DNA of 55,940 nt, from NCBI GenBank assembly GCA_013054445.1, contig JAAMPI010000177.1, positions 1 through 55,940 on the forward strand, written 5' to 3'. The position numbers and the translations under genes are program-made. This stretch comes from Cudoniella acicularis (lineage: Eukaryota; Ascomycota; Leotiomycetes; Helotiales; Helotiaceae). Shown here piece by piece: positions 45,163 to 55,761 of the stretch. Every line of letters begins with the position of its first letter. Position 1 is the first letter of the stretch. A model generated the notes under the pieces. It was not told the origin of the DNA. It saw only the letters and a program-made list of their open reading frames with translations, and ran no database searches.

Positions 45163-45582
45163 CTATATAATCGTAGGTTGTCCTGCAGAACTGTGGCTCG
45201 GACAACTTTGGCGCGTGTATCGTTCGTAGCGACCTCGAGGAGAATCCTGCGCAGAAGGCGCCGGCGAAGGCAATCGGCCCTCGGTGCTGGAGACCGCGGC
45301 GACTATCGAACCTTGATCAGGTGGGGAGTGTGATTTCGAAGAGTGCCGATGGGGTTTGGAGTGTGGTCCTGGCCTCCCATCATCCTCGTTCGGCTCGGAA
45401 TTGTTGTTAAGCTCGTCGCCGCTGCAACTATCGCTATGGCTCACCAACTTGTCTTGACTCGGCTCTAGAGATGGACCGAGGTCAGCCAGCCGTAGGCTCT
45501 CATGGTTCTTGACGGGTAATAGAGGGTGTGAAGTTTGCAGAAGTTCGTAAGGAGACGGCGATGGCGTCCCATGACTAATCAT
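45163..45582 (-). CDS. Possible small Ser/Pro-rich protein or gene fragment, 139 aa
   Basis: An open frame from ATG at 45582 that is hydrophilic and disordered: SHGTPSPSPYELLQTSHPLL, SDSCSGDELNNNSEPNEDD, SKPHRHSSKSHSPPDQG. GC content is higher than in the AT-rich DNA on its left and codon use looks coding. No family recognised; the protein could be an exon of a larger gene whose other parts are lost. Low confidence. Confidence 0.3.
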   Translation of the reverse strand: MISHGTPSPSPYELLQTSHPLLPVKNHESLRLADLGPSLEPSQDKLVSHSDSCSGDELNNNSEPNEDDGRPGPHSKPHRHSSKSHSPPDQGSIVAAVSSTEGRLPSPAPSAQDSPRGRYERYTRQSCPSHSSAGQPTII

Positions 45583-46337
45583 AGATGACTCATCAGCAGC
45601 AGTAGTGGCTCATCACAACGGATTCTGCCCCACATGCCTGGCCTGAACGGGGAGATCTATGCAGTATTGAAACCACAGCAACTGAATCTATCCTGGATTC
45701 TTTTAATTGCATCTACTTCCTTGCTCCTCTAGAGCCTCGCTCATCCCTCGAGTCTGCAATTCGATACCATATAAGTCGGAGACAAGATGGCGACGACTGT
45801 TTCGTACATAAAAGGAAAAATTGCGAGGTATCGGGTGCAGAGAAGGCTATATACAGTCTGGTTGAAAGGGCGGTGATTAAGGAAAGGATGACGATGATTA
45901 TTGCAAGTTGGGAGATTGGAAGAGAGAGAAGTCGAATTTGAGAGGAGGAGAGAAAGGAAGCACGAACGAATCATGCATCCGCACTCAACAACACCGACAT
46001 GTTGCTCTCCAATCATCATTATTCCTCCAAATCTACTAGTTTTGTTGCGTATCGCAGAAAGGAGCATTTTTGCTAAATCTTTCCCGGCGTGACCTGCTAG
46101 TGGGGAACCCAAATCGGCCTTGTGGACTATGAGCCGCAATAGTTGACTCGGATTGGCCGAATTCGGTGAACACATGTCGGCACGTCCTTGGCTGTCAGCC
46201 TCACCAAGTTGCCCGTCGCGGCACAAAGGTCCAGCTTAGAAAACGTCGACCGAACGATAACGCTAGGCTCATCGCACTACCCATCAGAACTATCCAACCT
46301 TCACAACTTCAAGTTTCTGTGTACGATCTCTTGTGTC
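45583..46337. other. Spacer upstream of HET gene 2
   Basis: 755 bases. A 161-codon minus frame (45741-46226) has no family features. The HET gene 2 promoter should lie at the right end. Confidence 0.4.
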
Positions 46338-48686
46338 ATGTCTCAGTACCGTTATCGTCCGCTCTCGCGGCCCGACAGTATTCGCTTGCTTCGCCTGAGA
46401 CCAAATGAAAACGAGAGGGCTGATATACAATGCGAACTCTTTGAGTGCTCTCTACAAGTATCGGGCAAAGGGACTCACCTGTACGAAGCTTTATCCTACG
46501 TATGGGGCGATCCAAACAAGACCGTGCCTATTTTTATTGGCGAGCATCGCTTTAACATCACGGAAAACCTTCACACGGCACTTCTACATCTTCGAGATCC
46601 CTCTATTGTACGAATCATATGGATAGATGCTCTTTGCATCCACCAAACAGATGACAAAGAGAAAGAACACCAGATTCAGTCTATGGCGAAGATCTATGGT
46701 CAAGCAAACCGTGTGATTGTTTGGCTTGGAGAGGTGGCAGACGATGACGATAGCGACCGAGCGGTCGAAGAAATACGTGTTACTGCAGGCAAGAGGTCTA
46801 CGAATTCTTCGAACGAAACGATCCAGCACGCAATTATTAAGCTGCTTCAACGGCCGTGGTTTCGGCGTATCTGGGTAAGGGAGCTAGCGCTCGATATCAT
46901 CCGCAAAAATTACTAATAGTTGATCCAGGTACTTCAAGAAGTTGCTGCAGCTCGACATGTCCTAATCATGTGTGATTCCACGGAGATTGACGGATACGCC
47001 TTCTGCTTAGGTGTGGAGTTATTAAAGGGGTTCTACGAAGCTCACCCAAACGTGCAAAGTTTGATCCGTTCAGTAATCTACCTGATAAGAGGAGCAATCT
47101 TCCGGCCTAAACACGTAACGAGTAGGTCGGGCACGGCCTCTCTAGATATATGCCCTCTAGGCGAGCTGATAGATATGTACCATACCCACGAGGCTACCCA
47201 GCGCCACGACAAGGTGTATGCCTTGCTCGGCATGAGCTCTGATGATCTCAGCAAAGCTGGCTTGTCGCCTGACTACGGAGTTCCATGGAAGGAACTCTTG
47301 AAACGACTTATCAAGTTTCTTCTCTGTGAAAGGGTATTTGTAGAGACTTGGTGCGATAGGGAGATGGCAGTAATCAAGAGCAAGGGCTGCGTTCTTGGCC
47401 AAGTGTCCTCGGTTGAGAGCGGTGTTGCTTGGGATAGCAGACAAAACGTGAATATTAGTTTCAAGAACACAACGGGGCAACCGATATACATGGGAAAATG
47501 GAACGCTCACTGGACTCTTCACGCCTCAGCGAAACCCCTCCGGCAGGGTGACCTCGTCTGCCTTCTACAAGGAGCTTTAAAGCCTACAATTATCAGACTG
47601 TGTAAGGATCATTTTGCCGTTATCATGATTACAGCTACTCCTCCAGAGGAAATAGGAACAGAGAGTGGAAGTGTTAGAGCACTAGAGCTTTTCCAATCAA
47701 TAACAGTCTTCCCGCGTGAGTTCCTACTTGTCTGGGACTGGAAGAAGCTCCCCGAGGAGTTGCAAGATCAAAATGAATACGAAACATTGATAAAGCCAAA
47801 CGGTCAAGGGCTGGAGCATTCAAAGGAAGCATCGGATAGTCATTTAGACAAAGCGACCAGATTATGGAACGTCGCGCTAATATTAGAAGACTTGGAAACT
47901 TACGAAGAGGCAGAAGGGATGCTTCGAGAAGCAATAGGGGGCTATGAGAAGGCTGTTGGAAAGGAGCATCCACACAAGTTGACAGGCATGTTAAACCTCG
48001 TGTTGATATACAAGAAAAATAAGCAATGGAAGGAGGCGAAGAAGTTGCTTATGCAAGTGGCAAAGATAAGAAAGCGAGTGCAAGGAGCAGGCTATTTAGA
48101 CACGCTAAGCAGCCTGGCTAACCTAGCATCAACCTACCAAGATCAAAGGAATTTGGAGGCAAGGGAGCTAGAGACGATGATATATCTACTCAAACGAAAA
48201 GAGGACAACGCCCAGATCACAGAAGAAGAGGTGGCCCGGATCATAAGATCATCTAATAAAGAGGTAATGGCGTTTCTACTTGAGCTAAGAGGAGACGATG
48301 TCCAGATCACAGAAGGAGTGGTAATAGCAGCGGTAGCGAATAGGGGGTATGGAAAAGAAGTGATAACGCTTTTGCTCGAGCAGAGAGGGGACGAGGTCCA
48401 GATCACAGAAGAGGTGGTAAAGGTGGCGGCAGGGAACTGGGATAGTGGAAATAAAATGATAGAACTTTTACTCGAGCGAAACGCTAGCCAAATCACAGAA
48501 GAGGCAGTGGTCCAGATCGCGAGATTATTTAATAAAGAAGTGATNAGNNTTCTACTCGAGCAGAGAGGGGACGAGGTCCAGATCACAGAAGACGTGTTGA
48601 AGGTAGCGGTAGCGAATAAGAGGTGTGGAAAAGTAATGATGACGCTTTTACTTAGTAGGATAAATAAACAAACGCCCTCTTTGTAA
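46338..48686 (+). CDS. HET-domain protein 2 with TPR and short-repeat C-terminus, 764 aa
   Basis: Exons 46338-46874 and 46929-48686, with a 54-base GTAAGG...CCAG intron; 2295 bases in frame. The HET domain (PF06985) has LYEALSYVWGD (about 50), IIWIDALCIHQTDDKEKEHQI, ANRVIVWLGE and, across the intron, WFRRIWVLQEVAAAR. Then RHDKVYALLGMSSDD and a core beta region. Residues about 486-600 are kinesin-light-chain-type TPRs (DKATRLWNVALILEDLETYEEAEGML..., HPHKLTGMLNLVLIYKKNKQWKEA). From about 617 there are five units of roughly 27-32 residues of the type KEVITLLLEQRGDEVQITEEVVKVA. Three N bases (48545, 48548, 48549) fall in the fourth unit. Likely a cell-death or allorecognition effector. Confidence 0.85.
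48238..48660 (+). repeat. Intragenic tandem repeats, unit about 80-95 bases
   Basis: Within HET gene 2. The string CTCGAGCAGAGAGGGGACGA with GTCCAGATCACAGAAGA recurs nearly unchanged at about 48377 and 48553, with diverged units between and before. The encoded unit is LLLEQRGDEVQITE(E/D)V. High identity between non-neighbouring units suggests recombination or concerted change. Confidence 0.75.
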
Positions 48687-49185
48687 GTAGGGTGATTCTA
48701 GTAGGTTCTCCTCGACAAGGCTTTCGCTGTAGCTGCCTTGTAGTTGTCATGCTCCTCACTAAGTCAAGCTCGCACCAAGTCAGAGGCAGGTGTATATGCG
48801 TGACCTAAATCACGGAGTATTTTCAGATTAAGATTACGGATTTTAGTATCGCTGTTTATTTTGACGTTATACTAGTTGTCTTTCCAACTACTCCTATTCC
48901 TAGTAGTCTTAACTTCTTGTATAAAGTATTAGAACATCTGCTTCAAGAATATAATTCAATGCTATTCTAAGTGCTAATAATAAAAAAAAGTCTTCTCTAA
49001 ACTGATCTATCTCCTTCCTATCTGTCAGAGATAGAAGATAATCTATAATAATATACTACCTAGATCATAGTCATGCCAGTCCAGCTATTTTTACAAAGTA
49101 TAACCATTGAGGGAGTTTAACAAAGTACTCATTCGAGGTTCCCATGTTCTTATATTAAAGTTAGTACTTCAACAGTTGCCCTTCT
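48687..49185. other. AT-rich spacer
   Basis: 500 bases, AT-rich, no gene or repeat recognised. Confidence 0.4.
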
Positions 49186-49791
49186 CTACTTGTGTCTAAG
49201 GGATCTGCGGTTGGTGGTGTGGCTCATGGCTGCTTCGAATGAGAACATCTCTGTACACGAAGGCAATACTGTAAAGTGGCTAGGATTTCGAGGCCTGAAA
49301 TCCTCCAGAACTTGTCCTGGGTCTTGAGAGAGCTTAGATAGCGCCTCTATCTTGCCAGCCAGTGGCAGATATGCTGAGCCGTCGATCTCACAGCATGTTA
49401 TGCGTTTTCGCTTCGTCCGTTTTTGCGTAGTACGAATTCGACTCGGGAGATGAGGGGTTTCTGCAAAGTAAACTTTGGTCATTGGCAGTATGGAGCAGGT
49501 GGGGGGCTTCTCTGTATTGCGCTCACTGAGATCAAAGGGGATGGCGTCCAGCGCCGAGACATTATTAACGGTCACCTATGTTTTGGGCGGATCTTCCCAA
49601 TTACCCCCTTCTATACTTTCATCCAGGGGCCTTTGCAAACAGTAGTCTACACGTTCATTGTTAGCGGCAGAAGGGTTGACAGTGCCATCCATAATTGTAG
49701 GACCAACAAGCACCAGGCGGCAGGAGGAGACGGAACCGTGAAATTGAATATTGAATACGGCTGAATGTTTCAGCTGCGTCGAGGCCCGCAC
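49186..49791 (-). pseudogene. Uncharacterised open frame with one internal TAG, about 201 codons
   Basis: On the minus strand the frame from 49791 runs to a TAG at 49576-49578 (...GGNWEDPPKT, stop) and continues in the same frame without another stop to 49186 (VTVNNVSALDAIPFDLSERN ... SHTTNRRSLRHK). Composition is protein-like: the sequence contains RTTQKRTKRKRITCCEIDG and PGQVLEDFRPRNPSH. No family recognised. The single stop fits a CAG to TAG change, as in the other broken genes of this window. The opposite-strand frame at 49423-49764 is an alternative reading that I find less convincing. Confidence 0.3.
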
Positions 49792-50812
49792 AAGTCATGT
49801 AAAACTCTTCGTGAAGATCCCGTTGCCACGATTCCTTTATAATTCTAGTGCTGTCACCAATCTAGTTAAGTTTAATCTTGCGGTTTTGTTGCACATCGCA
49901 AATCGTGATCCCTAAACCGCTCACCGATATTTCGCTCCTCTAGTCATGACGATTTCCCTTGGGTGAAAGTTCCCTTCAAAAATGGTCCACTTTTCCCGCA
50001 CTAAATTAAGCGAAAAACCTCATTCAGCGTCTTGGGCTCCTTCTAGGCATTTTACTATTTATGCAAGACGAAGTAAAGTCTTTCCAGTAGCAAAATTCCA
50101 ATAAGAAAGGGGAGTGCAACGTCCGGTGCTTCTCTAGACAGGGTATCGTGCAAGATCAGGCATCAGCATGACTCCGTAGCTGTATCAAGGGGTACGATAG
50201 CTACTGTCCTCCTGAGCTTCGTGGGATCTACGAAGATGTGATTGTATCAGGAGAGGATCATACCAAAGTTCCGTGCCAGGCGCTAAGACTATACAAGCAA
50301 GACGAGGTAGAGCATCTCGGCGGCAGTGCATTGATCGAGGGTAGGATGACTTCTGTGCCTACTGGTCGTCGTGAGATTCATATAGCGGCGAGATTACGCC
50401 GAGAAATGGTTATATATACGGTTTAGGCTACCCCTGAAAGGCAGGAGAGTCATGTATATAAGCAACGCAAGGCAGAATTATCTCGGTATAGCTAGGAGAT
50501 TCAAGCACTATAGGTTCATTTAGTAGCGGAGTTACTTTAAGGAAGGGGTTCGTACTAAGGCTCGGCCTACCCCTAAATAGCTAGAAACTTATATAACGCG
50601 TAGTAGGGTAGACTTAAGTTAGCTATAAAGTTATATTAAGAATAGGTAACGAAGAAGAGACTATACTAGGGTTTAGTGCTCCTTTCGAGCGCTGTGATAT
50701 TTATATACTAGCTAATTCCTCTAAGTATTCGGTTAATTAGCTACGTAAAGTAGACTAGAGATAGTATTAAGATAAGGCTTCCGAGAAGATAGTTTTATAA
50801 TAGGTTAACGCT
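49792..50812. other. Degraded accessory DNA
   Basis: About 1 kb with increasing AT content and TAG-rich frames. An 80-codon stretch ending at 50426 (CPPELRGIYEDVIVSGEDH...) is open but unrecognised. Possibly a decayed repeat. Confidence 0.35.
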
Positions 50813-51129
50813 TGTCACAAACCTAGTTCGACGCCAGGCTAGATTGACTTGATAATAGCCTGTCCTTCTGATCGATAGTCGACTTAATGACTTGATTCGA
50901 CGCTCGTCGATTCAATGACTTNACGACTGACCGANTGACTCACTATCCNGGGGANTCGCTTACGGANTNCTTCGCTTACTAGCGCTATTTGTNTAGTTAA
51001 ATAGAGCTTCTCNCTCCGNGAGAACCTCTTCTTCTCTCCTTAGTTTAGTCTCTTCGATAATACAGCACCTTCTTGCAAATACGTCCCCACGTGACGTCAG
51101 GGCCCTAGTGCCTTTGCAGAGCCGTAACA
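50813..51129. mobile_element. LTR-like block containing N bases
   Basis: Starts TGTCAC and ends GTAACA, nearly inverted ends, with GACT/TCGA-rich internal repeats. Nine single N bases occur between 50922 and 51019, which points to unresolved repeat copies in the assembly. No target duplication seen. Weak call. Confidence 0.25.
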
Positions 51130-52265
51130 CTAACTCTTCTTATTATATATCACGTCTCTTAAATTATTTAATATATTACTAAGTTATATAATAGCTATAA
51201 ACTTACTTAATATTAAGTTAAATCTAAGTTTAGAATTAAAGCCTCTATAAATACTATTCGCTATACGTTAAAGAACCTAGGCTTCTACTAGTATATCGCC
51301 TATCTAAGGCTATTTATATCAAAGGCCGCTATAAAGAAAAGACTTACTTTTACAAAGTAATACTACTAGTAGAGAACTTTAGATTATACTATAAAATAAT
51401 ATAGTAATTAGTAGAAGGTTATTTAGTTAGATAAGTATATCTTTAAGACAGGAAAGGTTAGAAGAGTATAGGTTATTTAGAGGCTAGGGGAGTAGTATTA
51501 CGAGACGTGTATTAAGTCGATCTATAGGTCTAGAAGGAACACGATAATAATCTAGGGCGCGCTAGGCTAGGACTAGAAATCCCCTCTCATGTTTATCTAG
51601 AAGCTTAAGTATATAAAAGGGGTATATTCGAAGATATATCTATAGTAAGTCTTAGAGGTAGTGATCTTCTCTTACTAGGAGACTTTAAGGGATAAGAAAG
51701 ACAAGTATATCTTTATAGAAGATAAGGTAAAAATATATAAAGACTATATAAGACTTTTAAGATTAAATATAAGAATTAGAGGATTTAACTAGCTACTATT
51801 ATTACTAGATTTAAATTCTATTAAAAAGGTCTAGTATTAGATAAAAGAAGAGCTTAAAAAGCTATTATATATATTGACTAAGATCAAGGATTTAAAGTAG
51901 AAAATATAAATTCTCTAGGATAGAGTAGATCTAAAAGACTTTAAGTAATATACTAAACGTCTTATTTATAAAATAGAAGACGTTATTATAGTCTAGGAGA
52001 GAATAACTATTTATTAAAGGATTTAGATAAAAAGAGGGCTAAATAGTTATATATTTTAAATATTAGGCGTTTATATAAATAAAATCAGAAAAATAAGCTA
52101 TTAACTTTAGTATAGTATAATTTAAATATAAAGTTAGTCCTTTAAATAGCTTTAATTTTAATTATATAGTTATTTTGTTATTTTTATTAGAAGTAAGGGT
52201 AAAAGGCCGGATTTTGGTAGGCATCGCTTAAAAAATAGGTCTGTGAGTAATGAGCATAACTCTTA
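51130..52265 (+). mobile_element. RIP-degraded Tc1/mariner DNA transposon with transposase remnant
   Basis: Strongly AT-rich. Between about 51250 and 52020 the plus strand still reads as a Tc1/mariner transposase in one frame broken by many TAG codons at tryptophan and glutamine positions: VI*LDKYIFKTGKVRRV (first catalytic Asp), YYETCIKSIYRS, GALG*D*KSPL, KYIFIEDKVKIYKDY (second), RGFN*...LDLNSIKKV*Y*IKEELKKLLY (third). Stars mark stops. TGG to TAG in the family's conserved W positions is the expected RIP result. The right end (52089-52265) recurs inverted at 55762-55940. The left end was not found. Confidence 0.75.
52089..52265 (+). repeat. Right end of mariner element, copy 1 of an inverted pair
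   Basis: 177 bases matching 55762-55940 in reverse complement with only a handful of differences, nearly all C/T or G/A. Identity stops sharply at CTCTTAC (52265), marking the element border. Confidence 0.85.
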
Positions 52266-52979
52266 CCTTCCATTTGGAGAAGGGCTTAGGCCTGTGACGC
52301 AGGGTCTGCAATTTTCATTTTCTCTCTCCTTCCAAACCCCGAGAAAGTTCCGGTCTCTCTCTTAATTTTCATGGCCTTCAGTGCCGTCTAAAGAATTTAC
52401 CCGCACCCCTAACCTACGGCAGTGCCATATGGCGAATCCCACGCCAGTTCCAAATGGTGCGGAGGGCGGGTATACCACATCCACCCTTATACGTCGGGAT
52501 AAATGCCTGCATTTATATTGTCCCACTCCAACTCCAGCACAATGTATGTAGTTACACGATGCTATATTCGTCAATATGTTTGTATTGAGGTTCTGAGTTT
52601 GCTGCGGCTCCGCACCTAATAGATAGAATACGGGTGGCGCAGTGATATTGTATCACAAGCCTCGGGACATGGTACATTGTGCGACCTGGGGGTAGGTTCT
52701 TATCCCTTTTATTTGAAGAGGTTCGGTGCCTTGTCTATTTTACTTTGGTGTTTGTTAGGTTAGTCGCTAACTCAAAAGGCATGAAGCTTTTAAAAAGGTA
52801 TCCCCATGTTTTCTACCATGCCAGTTTTTCGTGGTCTATCATTGACAGGTCATAGGTGCTACCACCCGGGATCTCTCCTGTTCAAACAGTTATGGTTGAC
52901 TGACTCAACTTGACTGGCTTCCTACACGCACTGGAATACCGTTCTTTTCGAAACAACTCGTTCCATATTGACCAGAAGA
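52266..52979. other. Spacer, promoter of the DUF3176 gene
   Basis: About 710 bases of ordinary composition between the mariner end and the next gene. No gene recognised. Confidence 0.4.
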
Positions 52980-55253
52980 ATGACATCTCGGGAAGAAATT
53001 GAAGGTCCTCTGTATCCCGACTCGCTACAGCGCTGTAATTCTCCGCAACTATTTTCATCAGCATCTTCAGCGGGTAATGCTGCGACCGAGGCCTCCGAGA
53101 CCTTGGGCGGCGATGAAAACCAATCATGGAATTGTAACTGTGATTGTGATGCCGGCCCTCGAGACCATGAGTCTCAAACAGTGCCTGACTCGTCACAGGA
53201 CAATAATATCTCACGCCGCTTTGCAAGATTAGTTAACGGCTGCGGGTCCAAAAAGTTTAATCCCTCTCAAGAACCGACGTTAGAAAAAAATATCATTTCC
53301 GGCTTACGCTGGAAGCCAAGAAGCCTTAAAGCAGTCCTATGGTCCGCACTTGGGGCCCTGATTCTTGCATTTTTGTCAACCATATTGTGTATTGTGGTCC
53401 TCGTGGCACCTGACCACAAACCCGTCGAGGAATGGCCTTCAACGCTTTGGCCTGTCAGCCCATCGGTTCTCTTAGCTATTTGCTCTGCTACCGTGAATAT
53501 CTCTCTTGGGTTCGCATTTTCTGAGGGAGTCAATATTTCATGGTGGACATGCGCCCTCCGAGGAACGACAATCAAGGAGCTTCAAAACTTGTGGCTATTT
53601 GGAAATAGCTTCGTAGCCGCCATGAAGAAAGGTCGATCGTTTAGCCGGATGGCTCTGGCTACTATCGTTGTCACGGCCGTTACAATCGATGATCCACTTC
53701 TACAGCGAGCATCAACCACCATATTAATGACAAGCAACCCTGGAGAAAGGATTGTTAACTTGACATTAGCGACTCATCTTCCATTTGGCTACACAGGCTT
53801 TCAGGTTGTCTTACGTTCTGGCCAGCTGGCAAATCAGCAAGCTATTCTTACGGACCGGTTTCAGCAAGTTATCCAAGCCTACAGTCAACGTCGTCCTATA
53901 CCTGCAATAACCTTTTCTGGGTGCAGAGGCACTTGCAATGGCACAGTTTGTGCAGTTGGTTTGTTTGCGAGTTGCTCAGAATCAGAAAACCAAACCATGT
54001 GCGTGAGGATACATGATTCACCCGCGGCGAACTATTTTTATGATATAACCCGAGGATTCGCATTCTTAGTGGATTTATCGTAGTCTAGCCTCAGATCATA
54101 TATTTTGCCTACCGTTGATTATTCGGTAACAGACGAACCCTTCGTCGAGATGCACATAACCTATTCTCCTCAAACTATCACGAACGATCTCACTATATTT
54201 AATGAAACTGACTTGTCAGGATCCTATCTTAACCACAAGACCTGCAAGTTATATTCTGCAACAAGGGAATACCCTGTAATAATTACGAATAACACCTCCA
54301 TATTTCGTTCTCAGCCTTCGGTACCCATGCAATCATCGGAATACGATACCATCACACTTTCAGGGGGGTCTAGCTTTGTCGACGGAACTGTACAGAATTT
54401 GATAAGCTCTATCGTTGCGGTAACAGGAGCAAATAATAACTTTAATCTTCAGCTTTCAGGAGATCATCCAGATTTATTTTTGAATGCCTCCAATTTTTAT
54501 GGAACACTCACTGGTGTAGCCTCTGCAACGCAAAGCCTTCTTGGTTCACAAGTCTCTTTCATATGGGTTCCAGGAGAGCTTGACACCTATTATCAGAGTT
54601 CGGGCTCTCTTGTTCCACAGTTCCTGCAATCGGACTCTCCCGGACTGTTGTGGTTCGATGAATTTTTTGGATTAGCCTTCAACGATCCTTCACAGCATGT
54701 ATTCTCTGCACTTGATGAAATAATGTTCTGAACAGCTGTCGACAGCGCCTATCATAACACCTTCGAGCTGGTCAAGGTGAATGAAACTTTCAATACTACT
54801 GATAAAAATCTCCGGGGTTTATCTGAATCTCCCTTGGTCGCTCTACCCGAAGCTCAAAAGGTAGTTATTCATGAAGTTAGGACACTTCGGGTATACCAAT
54901 CGTACTACCAATTTCTTGCTATTGCACTAGCCTTCATGCTGAGCACAATCCTCATCGTTTGCTCTACTTTTTATGGGTTTGGGTAAATAGGGCATCCCAC
55001 CTCCCTCAATCCTTTGGAAACCGCAGAAGCGCTCAATGCCCCTCTTCTTAGGGTACAATACTCGAATTATAAAGTAAATACTACCGCGACTTGGAGCTGC
55101 AAGATAAGATATGGCGAAGTGATTGAGATGGACGACATGGTGGACGGGGCTGCTGGAGACGAGGACATGGCGGGTTTTGCGGGGAGGAAGAGATTAGTTA
55201 TGGCTCATTCTCATCGGGTTGGTGAGCCTATTAAGGGAACGGTGTATTACTGA
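52980..55253 (+). pseudogene. DUF3176-like membrane protein gene with three nonsense codons
   Basis: One continuous frame of 758 codons from ATG at 52980 to TGA at 55253, broken only by TAG (54081-54083), TGA (54729-54731) and TAA (54984-54986); no frameshift. The N-terminal 110 residues are disordered. Transmembrane helices: LKAVLWSALGALILAFLSTI, then SVLLAICSATVNISLGFAFS, MALATIVVTAVTIDD and, near the C-terminus, QFLAIALAFMLSTILIVCSTFYG. Between them is a large extracellular-type region rich in N-glycosylation sequons (NET, NNT, NAS, NTT) and cysteines. WWTCALRG, DPLLQ and the final SLNPLETAEALNAPLL are DUF3176 (PF11374) wording. The family is fungal and of unknown function. The stops fit transitions (CAG to TAG, CGA to TGA). 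A DUF3176 protein as long as family members would result without them. Confidence 0.7.
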
Positions 55254-55761
55254 CGCAATTCGGAAATTTTGGGAAGCGTTTCTGGAGACCACAGGACAGG
55301 ATGTGGTCAGTATGTATGCCCCTTCTATTTTGCCAGTGGAAGTAGCCTACCTAGAGTTTTTTTGTTTTTTAAAGGGAAAGTAGTTGTTTTTGAGGAATTT
55401 TCTTAGTAGAGTGGAGCTGATAGGCATCGACATAAAAAGGGGGTTCTCGCTAAATAAGAGCCGCCCCACAAAAACACCGATGGAAAATATATATATATTA
55501 GGCTTTCTTTTACAAAAATATAGTTAAAATCAATGTGTAAAACAAAAAAGGCTGACTTGGCTCTTGATACCCGCTCCGCACTACGTTGTCTACTCTTTAC
55601 TCTAGGCTTCGAAATCGCACTAACCTAAAAAGAACAAAGAAAATTCGCTATATAAAAAAATAACTCGGCAGCACATATAAAAATATAAAATAAAATAAAA
55701 TTATACCCCAGAACAAAACGTTCAGTCAAGGTATATCTATCAGAAGATATTCTTGATTTTA
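55254..55761. other. AT-rich spacer
   Basis: 500 bases, AT-rich, with an ATATATATAT tract near 55487. No gene. Confidence 0.45.

Noticed and set aside
45741..46226. 161-codon minus-strand frame
   Set aside because: No recognisable domain, odd Cys/Ser/Leu composition, overlaps the HET gene 2 promoter. Could be revisited with RNA data.
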